The position numbers and the translations under genes were made by a program. The notes beneath the pieces were generated by a model that saw only the letters and a list, made by a program, of their open reading frames with translations, searched no databases and was not told the DNA's origin. Positions 23,761 to 37,182 of a stretch of 64,000 nt of DNA are shown piece after piece; position 1 is the first letter of the stretch; every line of letters begins with the position of its first letter. Source of the stretch: Leucaena leucocephala (lineage: Eukaryota > Streptophyta > Magnoliopsida > Fabales > Fabaceae). The DNA is taken from NCBI GenBank assembly GCA_037074615.1, contig CM073569.1, positions 4,222,001 through 4,286,000 of the forward strand, written 5' to 3'.

Positions 23761-26700
23761 ATTTATCTCCATCGATTTACTGATATCCAAGAAAGTTACA
23801 CAGAGAATATATGTAAACCCTAAAATATAAAACAAAATAATGCCCCAAAAATGAGATGAAAATATACATATATTGTCTCTCCCGTAATTATTCTCTGTAA
23901 CTTTGGGTATCCATGAACCCACAGACAAACAAACAAAAGCTGATATTTAAAGTAGTAATTAAGATTAATATTGAGAGTAGGGTGTTGGCTTTGAAATAGA
24001 GCTCTTGATAGAGCTGTGGGGCGCATGCAAAGGAAATATTCTGTGAGGGTAAAGCAAGAAGAAGACGAAGGAAAGATATTTTGATGGAAAATATAGTGGA
24101 CAACATAAATATAATCCTAATTCATCGCTTTTCTTTTCCCACACACACACACGCACATATATATATATATATATATGTTTTCTCCGATAGTTATTATAAG
24201 ACACCTTTTAAAAATAATGGATGGTTTTTATTATAAATCTCACCTGATGGGGTAAAATTGAAAATTTATTCAATTTACATATAAGATTAATGATTTAAGT
24301 AGCTATCTTTGATTCTGATGAGTTAGTTAAAGATTGATGTCAGAAATCGAAATGAATATTTTTTCCATGTAACCTACACCTACGTGGCTTCTCACACTTC
24401 CCTTCTTTATATATTTTTAGAGCTTCTTCTTACATCTTTTAGAATCAATCAATCGCCACTTTTAATAAAAACTTCTTTCAGGAAAAAAAATAAATAAAGA
24501 AGAAGACGAATAAAAACGTGTTCTTAATATATGTGTATGTGTGTGTGTGGCGATTGTGAGGCCAAGTTTCCAAATGATTCAACCGCACAGAAACAAGGGG
24601 AAAGAATGGCATCTGATGTTATTGGTAATTAAATTTGATGAGAAAGTGGGAAAAATATTATTGAGGGAATTTAGAATATTTTTTTGTTCTTTTTTATTCG
24701 AAAGCAACTTATAATGGAATGCAATTAAAATAAAGAGATGGGGAAAACGCTTTATTGATGAGATTTCAATTAACAAAAGGAATTGATGATACCATTCCCA
24801 TTCTCCTTTAATTTTGGTAATCAGGGATTTTTTTTTCAGGTGATTTTGTATAACATTCAAGTTCACTGTTGGTTTTAAAAAGATGAACATCATATTATTT
24901 TAATTAAATAATTTCGAAGTGGTTTAATTTGATTTTATACAATTTAATTACAATTAATTTTTCATATGTCAACCTTTCTATTTATTATTGAAATATTTAT
25001 ACATCAATTTTTTAAAATAAAATTTCTATATGTTTAATCAAAATCATTATGAAACATTCATGCAAAATGAAATAATCATAAATTATAAAAAAATTTAAAC
25101 TTCATACACAATATTTGAGGTCAATATTTAATTTAGAGGATTCAAATAATGAATGCATAGCAAACTATTTTAATTCACATATCATTTGAAGGAACCTTAA
25201 GGGTACAAAGTTGTTTTCATTACAAAAGGAAAAAAAAACAAGAAGAAGAAGAAAAAGAAAAAGTGGGTTTAAAATTAAATCAAACAATCAATGAAACAAA
25301 ACTAATTATAGTAGCTTGGAGATCATAAGGAAACAAATAAATTAAATTTAATTAATTTTATTAGGCGAAATTCACGGATATCTGGTTGAGAGGAGAAGGT
25401 TATTTAATGTGAAGAGGACAGCCATCACAGCCCCGGAGCTACCACCTTATCTCACTCCTCTTATTCTTTTTTTTTTTTTTTAAAATATTAATTAGAAAGA
25501 TCGGATATGAATACTAGTATTTTCTGTATATAAAATCTTTAGAATACTAATATTTTTTATGTATAAAAATATATCATATTTTTTTGTTAATAAAAATTTT
25601 CAAGTAAGAAATGTTCATCGATTTTTTTTTTCTTTTGTGCGTTTGTATTTAATATATAGAAATTAAAAGGGAGGGTGAGAGAAACCCAGAAGAAACCTTT
25701 GGGGTGGAACTTAAACAATGACGTTTCCCTAACTATATCCTTCCCTCTTTATTTTAATAATTTAGAAAAGGAAAAATAAAAGAAAAGAAGAACAGCTATG
25801 AGGGAGATTCCTTGTGGAAATGAGAAAGAATAAAAATAGAGAGCATGAGATAGATATGATGAATGAAGTAAAAAGAAGTAAGTCTCTTAACATTTCCTCC
25901 TATTACCCTCCCTTTTTCTTTCACGCCTTGACTACTTCTTCTTCCTATCCTTTTTCTTTCGGTTAAACTACTACTTACATCCACTACTCCATCATTTGGG
26001 TCGGATCTCATATAGAAATAGTTCTTTCGCTACTTAAGTATCCTAATCGTAAAATATCTATTTGAATTAGTCAGTTACTCGAATACCTGATAATATATAT
26101 GACATCTAGAAAAAATATTAGATACTGGGTGGTCCAAATTAATAGTTATATATATAAAAGAATAAAAAAAAGAAATAGGAATATCTTCAGCATCCACATG
26201 AATCCGAACCAAAATAATTATATAATTATACAAAACCTAACCCTCTCATTAGAACATTGATATCCTCCTTGCCCCTTCTATTGCTTCTTCTTCTGTATTA
26301 TCGTTTGAAATATAATTAACAGAAATTAACACAACTAGAAGAAGGAATTCAATATATATATCGTATATATATGTAATCAATATATCAATATACAAATTTT
26401 TCAACAAGTTATTACACTGTTTATGACTTGTTAAGAACACGACTTTCTATACTTTTTATATTTTATATATGTGATATGGTAAAAAAATTATTTCTATCAT
26501 TCAAGTACAGTTTTTTATATATTGAAATTTTAAAATATATCAATTTAATTATAACTGAATTGATGATAACTTGACTGTTGTCAAATTACTATATCTTCAA
26601 CTAATATTTTAAATATCACTTTAATGACCAATACAATTGAAAACAAAATATCCTTAAATCTTGTATTAAATAATGTTCTGCAAGATGTTTATCCTAAATT

Positions 26701-27554
26701 GCCGGCACAAAATACTTTACAATGCTACATACATATGAAAAAATAAAAAAATGATTTAAGATGATGGTGCACCTTTAAAAATATTTCATAGTAAAGAATG
26801 AATCTTAACCCTATATATTTATTTTGCTAAACATAAATATTTTTTTATTGAAAGTAATTATATTTGAAACATTGTCTGATACTAAACGTAAGCACCTCTC
26901 CTAATGAAAATTTGAACATTGGTTCACAACGTTGTGAGATATTAGCTCATTCCGCTAGACCTAATCTCTGTTGGTTTTATTTATAATTTAGTGGTGAAGA
27001 AGGAAGGAATAATTGAGAGGGATGGTTTGAAGTAGTAGTTGGTGTGGAACTAAAATGGAAAGTGGGTGAGAGGCAAAGAGAGATAGATGCTTACAACGAT
27101 AGCAAATAATAATGTAATTACAGTCCAACTTCTGATCAATATGCTTTTTGGGGGGTTTTCTTAGTAACATCACCAAACCTTCTACCTAATTAAAACCTCT
27201 CCTATTTAATGTGTTAATTATGATGAAATAGTGATGAAGCCCTTTGATTATTATTTTTGAAGTAATTAATTAAGGATAAAAGGGAAGTTGGTACGTAATT
27301 AATTAAAAAATATGATGATGAACGGGGGGCCCTTTGACAGTTAAAAATGTGGCTAATCTGCAAAACTGTGTCATGTAAACAACATACATGTCACGTGGTG
27401 TATTGCCCCTCCACTCCTCCTCCTTCTTCCCTTTCACTCCACCACCCACAACCACCTTCACTCCCTCTCAACTTTAATTAATTTTCTCTTTATTCTCCAT
27501 TCTTCTCACTCTTTTTTTTTAAAAAAAATTACTTATTATATTAGACATAGTAGG

Positions 27555-27665
27555 ATTTTTTTTTTAAATATTTATTCTCCACGAATAAAATTATCTTATT
27601 GATAGCAGGATTTGAATTTTTAACTTTATAGGTTATAGGTAAACTCTTTACCAACTGGGAAAATG
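27555..27665 (-). mobile_element. Degenerate tRNA-derived SINE remnant (tentative)
   Basis: On the minus strand 'cagttggtaaagag' resembles an A box and 'aattcaaatcc' a B box at a spacing of about 35 bp, with a T run (minus-strand A tail) near 27557-27565. No target duplication was found. Confidence 0.3.
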
Positions 27666-28418
27666 CCCTTCTTATCTATTAAACCACATATTTTATTAAT
27701 TTTGATATGTTCAAGACATGTTTATGTTATATAAGGTTGATTCCAGAATCTCTTAGTTCCTCTCCATTTTGGAATCCGACCGGGCACTGGTTCGCCAGTT
27801 TTTCTTAATGAAATCGGTTAGTCCAGTCCGGTTTTTTGATAACGTGGTTTTACATAAGAATACAATCAAGGGGTTTATGGACAGAAAACAAAAAAACTTT
27901 TGATCATGTGCCATAAAATCTTAAAGCACCCCTACTATCTAGCCACAACACACCCATCATATAAGTATGAAAGTTTCGTGGGGTTTGATTAGAAGTGTCT
28001 AAGGTCAATACGTACTCAATAGAAGCAAATATACTTAATTAATAGGTATTAATGGCCTTTCATTCATTTGGAATTACAAAACTTTATCTCCAAAATTTCA
28101 AAAAATTAAAAATAAAAAAAAATGAAGATTAGGTATCAGTTTTTATCAAGTAGTATTGGTCGAACCAGAATGAATTAACCTGTCGTATATCCGTGTGTGT
28201 TTAATTAATTTAAAAGCCAAATTAAATTATTAATTAAAATTCTCACGCGCACACAATACAACACCACAATCCTCCTCTTCTCTCTCTCTCTTTCTTCCTC
28301 CTTTCTGTGGTCGTCAACATGTGTGTGCATGCGTGTGTACACACCCATGTAGACGCACATCACACGTCTCTTGCACACACATCAAAAGTTGAAAAGTCGT
28401 ACATACCCTGAATGTATA

Positions 28419-28439
28419 TGTGTGTGTGTGTGTGTGTGT
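28419..28439. repeat. (TG)n microsatellite
   Basis: About 10 TG units. Confidence 0.9.
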
Positions 28440-29814
28440 TTGATTTTTCAAGCTAACAAGAGGCTGATATATCGGACACCATCCTAGAACGAGTCCAATG
28501 TTTTAAGTTTTACTATTTATAATTAATTAATTGTTATATGATTTTTTATAATTTTAAGAAAAAAATATTATGCGTCGTTTAGTGCGCGGTTTGATTGTGC
28601 AAAGGGATGAATTAAGGCGTTTTCTCAACCTCCAATAATGCTCCACATGGCCACACGCCTTTACACATTAGATTGACACGTGGGAAGCCCTCATTGGTGG
28701 AAAACGTAGCCTAGGGTTTATTGAACCTTGGATTATTATAATTGCTTAGTGCACGCCAAGAATCTTTTTTATAGGTTGGGCATAGTGGAATTGCTTGGTT
28801 TTGAAGTTTGTTATATTTATTTCCTCTCTCCCCCTTTGTTTTTTAAAATATATTATTATTATTTATTATCTTCAAATTATAAATACGTTTATCTCTTCAT
28901 AATTACTATATCAAAAGTGGCCCATGCACGTGCCCTTGTTCTATTTCCTTTAGTTTTTTAAAAATATTTTGTAGGAAAATTCCATTAAAACCCTTATTAG
29001 AAAATTTATTACCTAAATGTATTTGAACACCGATTTACATTTTTCAGCTTTTTAATAATTTGTTTGGTTTCTCCAATACAAATTCAATGTCCCTCCTTCC
29101 ATCAATGAAAAAAAAGCCTATTTGCCAAAATTAATACTACCATTAGCTTTATATTTTAGTGCATTATTGTAATTTTATTGGTAGACATGCATGTGTTTTT
29201 ATAATTAACACACTACAGTACAATCACTTTTTTTATATATATTTAATCACTTATTTTTAATTTAATTATGAGGAAAAAAGATAATGTAAATTATATATCA
29301 TCATGCTTTCTTGTTTTGCTTCAGAAAATAAACCTATAATCGCATCATCTCTTATCTTTTTATCTCTCTCCTTTTCTGTTATGCTTATGCTTCACAAAAT
29401 GTGTCCTCTTATGTCTTCTTCAACCTATCAAACATATATATATATATATGGACTTAGATTATGGTTAGATTGTATGTTCACTAAGTTTTGTCTCCACTAG
29501 TTGTAATTAGTAGTGTAAACAAAAATATCTAAGAATCCAATAACATTAATTGTTGTTAAGAAAATTTCTTCCTTTGCTTCAGTTCTGTCTTGGTGAACAT
29601 ATAATTACGAAAGGGTAAAAAAACAGAGAGTTTAATCTTAAGTTCTAAACTATAATTATAAATTTTTTAATATAAAGAATGAAAATAATATAAAATTGTG
29701 GCTAATCTTAAGTTCTAAACTATAATTATTAGCGAAATGAATCATGCTAAATAAACAAAAAAAAAAGTGGGGAATTAAGAACAAAGGAGTACTTGACATG
29801 CATTACTATTAGGG

Positions 29815-30385
29815 TAAGAGTGCTAATAGCACTCTAAACTAATTTTAGAGAAATAATTAGTATTTTAAAGTATTTAAGGGTGCAATTAGCATCTTGAAAT
29901 AATTTCAGAGGTACGATCAACATCATAAAATATTTAAATTGGTATAATTTCGCCTTTTCATTGACAGAAATATAAATTTCTGTCCGATCCATGTCACGTA
30001 ATCTTTTTATTTTAACACATTATTATTTAAATGATCACATGTGTCATATTATTTAAAAAAGAGTATTGAATGAACCCTAAAATTATTATTGTATAGAATT
30101 TATATGTGAAGATTGAGAAATATCATGGTTTATTTAGTACAATTTATTAAAATAATATTACACATATAGTATTTTAAATAATAATATGTCAAAATAAAAA
30201 ATTGATGTGACATGTATTAAATAAAAGTTTATATTTTTGTTAGCAAAGGGATAGAATTGTAATACTTTAAATACTTTAAGACATTAATTATACCTCTAAA
30301 ATTAATTTATGGTTTTAATTATACCCTTAAATAATTTAAAATACTAATTATATTTTTAAAATTAGTTTAAAATATTAATTATTAT
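29815..30385. mobile_element. Fold-back element with tandem-repeat arms, copy 2
   Basis: Same family as 14785-15440. The arms carry 'gtgcaattagcatcttga' and 'cataaaatatttaaatt' units and their reverse complements. The centre ('tatatgtgaagattg', 'tttatttagtac') is the reverse complement of the copy-1 centre, so the two copies are inserted in opposite orientations. Confidence 0.7.
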
Positions 30386-32197
30386 TAGGAGGAAAATGCT
30401 AATTGTTCTTTTGGTTGGACTTGGTATATTTCTTAACAAAAGTACACAGTGTACGAACATAAATTTTCAACAAATGGGTAAACAAAAAATCCAATGTCAC
30501 AATTCTTCGTAGTTTGTCAAATTTAATCAAAATAATTAATAAAGGAAAACATAATTGCCTGCATCACCATCATACTATGTCTTATATAATTAGCAACAGT
30601 AATATTTGCTTATTCTTTTTAACATTTTGGTTTTTTGTCTTATTTCAAACTTTTCAGACCACTACAGAGATTTTCATAGGTTTTTTCCTTGTTTTTTTGG
30701 GTTGAGTCATGAAGGAAAGATAGAAGAGTTAATAATATAGAGGAGGCAATATCTAAGTAGTGCTTAAAAGTCATAATTAAGGTAAACAATGAGTCATCAC
30801 AATGATTATGGATCATATATACTTTATATTAATTTAATACAGCAAATGGAAAGCAAAAGCCGACACACACGGACATTTCCCCATCTGTATATATATAATC
30901 TATAATTTTAAAATATTCAATATTAGCTTAAAATATATAATTTTATAAAATATATGTGTATGCACTTTGAAGTTGAAAAAAACATGATTTTAAATTATTT
31001 TGAGGTATTCTGGTGGGATTTATTTATTTTTAAATAAAATAATAAAATGGGTTGGAGGTTTTTGAAGAAACAATGAAAGTTGGCCGACACGTGTCAGGAA
31101 ATTCCCATGCTGATGTCGTTGCGTATGGGAGTGTACCTCTATCCGTGGGCGCGCTCCTACCCAAGAGAATTCAGAGGAAGCACGTATGCGGTGGCGCACG
31201 TGTTTGGGATTTAAATAGTGTTTGGCTCTAAAGGAAATAAAGTAATCGTGAAATAAAATAACAAATAAAGAAATATTTAGGGGAATAATATTTGATTAAA
31301 ATAAATTAAGCAAACAAAAGTTTTGTGATTTCGGGAAGATAGAAGAGATTGAGATCGCAAATGCACTCACATCAGCACATGCGGCGCACCTTTCCCTCCA
31401 CTTTCGGGCTCACCACACGACGTCGTCTCTATTCTCGTTTCTTCCGCCTCATTCCTCCTAATCCCTCAATGATACGTGAGTACCCCCTTCAACCACAGCA
31501 TCAAGGAGATTATCGCCTTTTCATATAAATATAATAGTATTTCAATATTTAATATAAAGGAAAATTTCATAAAAATATCACTCAAATTTCAAAATCTTGT
31601 TATTAACTTATCAAGTATAGTTAATAATTATTAAAATAAAATTAAAAAAATTGATTTTAGATTTTAAAATTTAAGTAATATTTTTATAAATTTTTGTTAC
31701 GTAAATATATATATGTAAGCCACTTTAAAAATATTTTGTGATCTTAAACAAAAATTATAATTCAATAAGTCCACAACTTCAATTTGTTTTCTATATTTCC
31801 CATTGTGCAGTAATGCAATTAAGGCATGCCACCTCCCTTAAATAAGGGCACTATTGAAAAAGAAGGAAGAAGTTATTTTTTGACAATTTTAATCGCCTAA
31901 ACTGTTTTTAACTAGTAAATTTTAAAAGTTCAAATACACTAATATAACTGCTATGAAATTAGACACAATAGGAATTTATTATAAAAAAAACGAAATAAAA
32001 AATTAATACCAATATAGCAGCAAATTGTGGCATGGTTGAAGATGGGAGAAATTTAAAAATAAAATAAAATAATTTGTTAAATATTGACTTTGGTAAAGGA
32101 ATAATTGACGAGTGAAGAGGAATAGAATAGAAAGAAAGAAGGTGGGGACCAGTGACAGGACCAGAGAGCTGATTCCAACGAATGCTAGTTGTCCATC
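30386..32197. other. Intergenic, AT-rich
   Basis: No supported gene. A small inverted repeat lies at about 31555-31700 ('aaaatttcataaaaatat' against 'atatttttataaatttttg'). A less AT-rich patch at 31080-31210, and another at 31370-31480 containing an ACGTCG motif, could be a regulatory or decayed genic stretch, but no ORF supports this. Confidence 0.45.
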
Positions 32198-32208
32198 CCA
32201 GCTAAGCC

Positions 32209-32399
32209 TTTTTTTTTTTGTTGCCCACCCGGTTCACCAGAGTTTTGCCCCGACTACATCCGGATCCGACCCGCGTCGCGCACCTGGCTATGGTGGGTGA
32301 GTCTCCCAACGGGAATTTTTTGCATTCGCCAAGGCTCGAACTCGAGACCTCGCTTAAGCGATACCGAGCCGCTTACCACTCGTACCAACCCCCGTTGGT
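32209..32399 (-). mobile_element. tRNA-derived SINE, copy 2
   Basis: A 191-bp insertion flanked by an 11-bp perfect target duplication, ccagctaagcc (32198-32208 and 32400-32410). On the minus strand it begins with a tRNA-like head carrying an A-box-like motif TGGTACGAGTGG (complement of 32376-32387) and a B-box-like GAGTTCGAGCC (complement of 32333-32343), and ends in an A tail (T run 32209-32219). It is GC-rich compared with its surroundings. It aligns throughout with 6073-6260. The overlapping ORFs here are artefacts of the SINE. Confidence 0.92.
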
Positions 32400-32410
32400 C
32401 CAGCTAAGCC

Positions 32411-34400
32411 CTTTTGTTTTCTCATTCCTTCCCCCCCCCTTCTCTCTCTTAATTCCCTTATTATCCATCCTTAATTAATCTCCCTCAACTCCTCTCTCCA
32501 CATTTTCACTCAATATCTCTAATTTTAATTGTAATTTACCATTTCTTTTTTCCAATCATTATACAATTTAGTGATCACAAATAGCAATTCTTGTCTATAT
32601 ATTATAAAAGTCTAAATGTTTAAATATTATCCAAATTTATCAAAAAATATTAAATTTAAAAAAATATATTTAAATATTTATTAAAAATATATATCTATAT
32701 TTAATATCTGAAGGTGAATATTAATTATATTATTAATGATTGAGATAAGTTGAGGAAGAGGAAAAAGTAAGAAGATGGCATATATGACCATTTTGTTGTT
32801 GTTGCCAATATGCAAAAATGATCATTCAACCCACGGAATTGAATTCAAAATTTGTTTCCCGCATACCATTAAATCAGGCGCCGCCTCATATGGTATTTTG
32901 CCCATTAGTCTCAATTCTTCAACGTTTGTCAATTAATTCTAAATAATACTGCAACATATATATATTCATTTTTTTTAAAAAGAAGATAACAATGGAAGGA
33001 GGAGGGCAAATGCCGACCAGGGGACTGCTTTTGGGACATCAGAAGGGATGAGAGAAAGAAGATTGATTATATAATTCAAAGGGGTTGATAGGCACGAAAG
33101 ATAAATGGAAAAAGTCCTCAGCCTACTAATCAAAACATTCTGGTTCTCCATCAATCAAATGCTGACACATGCAAGCATAATTAAAAGCTTGATGTGATTT
33201 CCCCATTCCCATTCTCTGTTTTCCTTTTTCCCTAAAACAAAAATATGTGTAAAACTAGGGTTTTTAAACTGGATGGCTTTATATTCTATAGGGAAAATAT
33301 TCATAACAATAATAGAGCTCGAATATTCATTTGATAATTATAGTGGGCCAAATAATTAGGTAACGGTTAGTTTCTTAGAAAGGATTTTATTTGATTCTGA
33401 ATAAGGAATCTAATACTTAAAAAATCTCATATCACAAGCCATTGTTATTTGGGAATTTGTTATTATACTTTTATTTATTATAAACTTTTTTGGTGATTCT
33501 TTTTTCTAATTTCTTTTGATATGAGTTTTAATGTAACAATAGAAGGTTGCGTATTTGCTGGAGACAGCCGTGAAAAAGAAAGAATCCCACACACACACAC
33601 ACGTTTAATTAATCCATTAAGCAAATATAAGACGCATATTAATGCAAGAAAGAAAAGTTTGAAATGATTATGTACAAGGAGAATCTCGAAACAGTGTAAT
33701 GCTAAGAAAATTGTGCTCCATCAATTTCTTCATTTGCCGACCAATTCCCCCCAATTAATTCAGATATTATTGTTATAATTATTTTCATCAAGCACGTACG
33801 GTTTTATTTGACCGTAATTTTTACCTGATTTGTGGTTACCAATTAAAAAATTTTGGTTACTGGGACAAGAGACAAGAAAAAGCAAATTTTGACAAGACAG
33901 TAAAATCAAAGGAGGGGTGCGAAAAGGGCACGAGCCGAAAACGCAAATAAGATTTGGGAACAGCAAAATGGAGCTAAATCCGCCTTTTTGACTTCAGCGT
34001 TTTGATTTAAACCGTGTTTGGTAGGAGTAACAATGATATTCATGCAATCAAACTTTTAATGATCATAATTTCCTTTATCGTTACAGAGAGAAAACAGCTA
34101 CTACTACCTTTGCTCCAAAATTGACCAGTCAAAGGTCACATCGCATGGAGTTAAGCGTCAGGTTAATTAACTGCCTAGACTAAAATAATAAAAGTAGGGA
34201 TTTAGCTTTTTAATGATTCCTGTTGGACCAATGAAAACTCGCCATTCGATGGTACCGCGTCGCAGGTGACCACGGCCCCGGCCGAATCATCGCGAGAAAT
34301 TGACCAGCCGAGAATTTGGAATCAAAATCCGACGGTTCACAGAGACGTATGGGTAACGGAGAACTCCTTATCGCTTTCTCTTTCTTGCTTTTTACTCTGA
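32411..34400. other. Intergenic between SINE and F-box gene
   Basis: No gene recognised. The stretch 34230-34400 rises in GC, and with the following 60 bp is likely the F-box gene promoter. Confidence 0.5.
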
Positions 34401-34453
34401 GTCAGCGAGCCGCAGAGAGAAGAGAGAGAGAGAGATTTGATTCTCCCGAGTCA

Positions 34454-34461
34454 ACACGTGG
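34454..34461 (+). promoter_or_regulatory. G-box/ABRE-like element upstream of the F-box gene
   Basis: ACACGTGG in a locally GC-rich stretch about 1.1 kb upstream of the F-box ATG. This core is bound by bZIP and bHLH factors in abscisic acid and light responses; function here is inferred from the motif alone. Confidence 0.35.
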
Positions 34462-35562
34462 CCAAACCGGCGGTTACAGGCCCCCGGTTCCATAACGGCG
34501 ACTGGCACGGCGAACCTATGATGGGCCCACCAACCACCGCCTCCGTCAGTTTCTTTCTTTCTTTCCTTTTTTTATTATTAATATTAATTTCATAGCAAAC
34601 AAAAAATTTAGGGAATTGTTAAATTATAAATTAGGATATGATTTAAGAGAGATAAGGCCATGGAAGAGGGTTCCTCTATTGAGATTTTGCTCCAAACCTT
34701 CATTTGGTTTTGCACGGAGAATTTCTAGGAGCAACGGAGAAGCTAGAACGCCAAGAACGGAGAGGGTCTGGCGAAAGAGAAAGGAGTTTTCTGGGGACAC
34801 ATGTAATAGTGTATGTTGGGGGGAGAGAGAGAGATATTTGAAGATTGTTGTTCAATTTGAAATTTGCCGATCGGGTTCCTTAATTTTTCTTTCTATCCAA
34901 TCCGTAAGTCTGTTGCATTCTTATTTCTGGTTTTCAGCTTTATTATGAATGAGAGGATTAATAGCTTATGAAATGGGTTTCAGTGAAGATTTTTAGAGAT
35001 CTAACTAAATTTTGCTTTCTGCCGAGTTCCGAGGCAAAATGATTACTGGGCTGTATTCGAAATTAAATGTTTGATTTCCACATTGGAATATTGGACTGGT
35101 TTCTTGTCACATTCGATTCCGTCATATGAATTCGTTGCTGGGAGTTCAATTGAAGTTCCAATTGTTTGCGGTTCTTGCTTTCTGGTATCTCTCCTTTGTT
35201 GACAAATTTGGTTCCAAATAAGGCATTTACCTTTGCGCCTGGATAATTTTGCTGAATGGATTCTGATCTGTAATCGTGTTTTTATTTCGTATCGTGTTTG
35301 GTTTGAATTTTTAGCCAAGCGTAAGAAGGGTACTTAATGTTCTGTGCAGATTTTCTGTTTCTGAGAAGAAGAGGAAATTAACTTTTGAATTAAATTTCAT
35401 TAATTGTTTGAATAGGTTCTTCATTTTGACCGAGCTTCTGGGGAGTTGCGGTGCTCCGATTTCTCCTCTCTCTGCTGTTGAATTTGTTTCTTCCAATAAA
35501 GACAGAGGGAAGTGGATTGGGTTTGAGAACTTGTTGCCGCTTCTCGTTCTTGTCACATAGAC
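34462..35562 (+). other. Probable promoter and spliced 5' leader of the F-box gene
   Basis: There is no convincing coding ORF; the 110-aa ORF at 34616-34948 shows no domain. The region is less AT-rich than true intergenic DNA and contains candidate splice sites such as 'ctgtgcag' at about 35340-35348, which suggests a 5' UTR intron. I cannot fix exon borders. Confidence 0.4.
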
Positions 35563-37182
35563 ATGTTGGACGGTCGTTCCTGTGTATTTCCAAGGTTGTT
35601 TTCTAGCACTTGCCCGGCGGAGAGCAACTGGCCTTTCATGAAATATCTGCCGGACTTGGACATTAAAAATGGCAAGCGCCCATTAGAAATCGATGGCGAG
35701 GATGGACCCCGGTCAAACAAACTTACCAAGATATTGGACCAAAGAGCTGAAGTGGTTCGGACTTTGCTTGAACAGCAATCTTGTCAGGATAAAGATTCAT
35801 TGGATTCTTCTGTTATTCCCCCTATGGACCAGGACGGATCCAACATCCCGGAACGGAGGAAGTACTGTGAGCCATTAAAAGATTTCAGAAGAGCTGGAGC
35901 TGGGTCTGACCAACCCTCTGATGAACGAGAGCAGCATCATGCTGGCGATTCATCACATTCTGTTGACTCTCAGTCTCATAATCACCAGCAGGCTGGGGAT
36001 TCTTCAGATTCCAGTGACCAGCAATCTAATGAGCCGCAGCAGCAGCGTGATTCAGATTCATTGAATTCTGGTAACCAACAATCTGATGATGAGCAGGAAC
36101 AGCAGCTAGCAGGGGATTCATCTGCTTCTGGTTCTCTTTTCTCTCGCATGAACCGCGACAGTTCCATTGCCTGCCTTAGCCGCTGTTCAAGGTCTGATTA
36201 TGGTTCTCTTGCCTCACTAAATAGGAGCTTTTGTAACTTAATCCGAAGTGGTGAGCTCTATACTTGGAGGAGACTACATGGCATCATTGAACACTGGATT
36301 TATTTTTCATGTGAGCTCCTTGAATGGGAAGCTTATGATCCAATTCGCCAGCGGTGGATGCATTTACCTAGGATGGCTTCTAATGAATGCTTCATGTGTT
36401 CTGATAAGGAGTCCTTGGCTGTAGGCACTGAACTTCTTGTATTTGGGAAGGAAATGACATCCCATGTCATTTACAGATACAGTCTTTTGACAAACTCGTG
36501 GTCATCTGGAATGAGAATGAATGCTCCTAGATGCCTGTTTGGATCTGCTAGCCTTGGAGAGATAGCAATTTTGGCCGGTGGTTGTGACTCAGAGGGGCGT
36601 ATTCTCAGCTCAGCCGAACTCTATAATTCTGAGACTCAGACTTGGGAGGTTCTCCCAAGCATGAACAAGCCCAGGAAAATGTGTTCTGGGGTGTTTATGG
36701 ATGGAAAGTTCTATGTTATTGGGGGAATTGGAGGGCCAGAATCAAAGCTTCTCACATGTGGCGAGGAGTACAATTTACAGACAAGAACATGGACAGAAAT
36801 TCCGAACATGTCCCCTGGACGTAGTGCTAGAGGTGCTGAAATGCCTGCTACTGCTGAGGCTCCACCTCTGGTTGCTGTTGTAGATGATGAATTGTATGCT
36901 GCTGATTATGCTGACATGGAAGTCAAGAAATATGACAAGGCCAGAAAACAGTGGTCTGTCATTGGGAGACTGCCTGAACGGGCAGTTTCTGTGAATGGTT
37001 GGGGTCTTGCCTTCAGGGCCTGTGGAAATCGCCTTATTGTCATTGGTGGACCTAGGACACACGGTGAGGGTTATATTGAACTCAACGCATGGGTTCCCAG
37101 GGAAGGACCTCCAGAATGGCACCTGCTTGCCAGAAAGCGGTCTGGTAATTTTGTTTATAATTGTGCTGTCATGGGATGCTGA
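35563..37182 (+). CDS. SKIP11: F-box/kelch-repeat protein, SKIP11-like
   Basis: A single uninterrupted coding exon of 539 residues. The N terminus 'MLDGRSCVFPRLF' and 'KRPLE' match the SKIP11 group. Residues about 125-190 are hydrophilic imperfect repeats rich in Q, D and S ('AGDSS', 'QQS'). The F-box-like region spans about 190-235 ('SSIACLSRCSRSDYGSLASL'), then 'IIEHWIYFSCELLEWEAYDP', then kelch repeats from about 285 with diagnostic GG pairs ('LAGGCDSEGR', 'VIGGIGG', 'VIGGPRTHGEG'), ending 'NFVYNCAVMGC'. Known of the family: the F-box binds a Skp1/ASK adaptor in an SCF ubiquitin ligase, and the kelch propeller recruits the substrate. The substrate here is unknown. The start is the first ATG in frame and agrees with the family's N terminus. 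No defects are visible. Confidence 0.94.
   Translation: MLDGRSCVFPRLFSSTCPAESNWPFMKYLPDLDIKNGKRPLEIDGEDGPRSNKLTKILDQRAEVVRTLLEQQSCQDKDSLDSSVIPPMDQDGSNIPERRKYCEPLKDFRRAGAGSDQPSDEREQHHAGDSSHSVDSQSHNHQQAGDSSDSSDQQSNEPQQQRDSDSLNSGNQQSDDEQEQQLAGDSSASGSLFSRMNRDSSIACLSRCSRSDYGSLASLNRSFCNLIRSGELYTWRRLHGIIEHWIYFSCELLEWEAYDPIRQRWMHLPRMASNECFMCSDKESLAVGTELLVFGKEMTSHVIYRYSLLTNSWSSGMRMNAPRCLFGSASLGEIAILAGGCDSEGRILSSAELYNSETQTWEVLPSMNKPRKMCSGVFMDGKFYVIGGIGGPESKLLTCGEEYNLQTRTWTEIPNMSPGRSARGAEMPATAEAPPLVAVVDDELYAADYADMEVKKYDKARKQWSVIGRLPERAVSVNGWGLAFRACGNRLIVIGGPRTHGEGYIELNAWVPREGPPEWHLLARKRSGNFVYNCAVMGC

Larger units (their letters stand above)
19372..29814. other. Long gene-poor intergenic region
   Basis: About 10.4 kb of AT-rich DNA with no ORF I can support as a gene; the listed small ORFs are low-complexity or created by microsatellites. 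It contains CT/AT tracts at about 21150-21178, CA/AT tracts near 24139-24178, a Stowaway-like MITE at 23505-23760, a degenerate tRNA-like (SINE) stretch near 27555-27665, and a GT tract at 28419-28439. Small non-coding RNA genes cannot be excluded by eye. Confidence 0.55.

Noticed and set aside
32112..32478. Three overlapping plus ORFs of 62-86 aa
   Set aside because: They are translations of an antisense SINE and its flanks, with target duplications on both sides.
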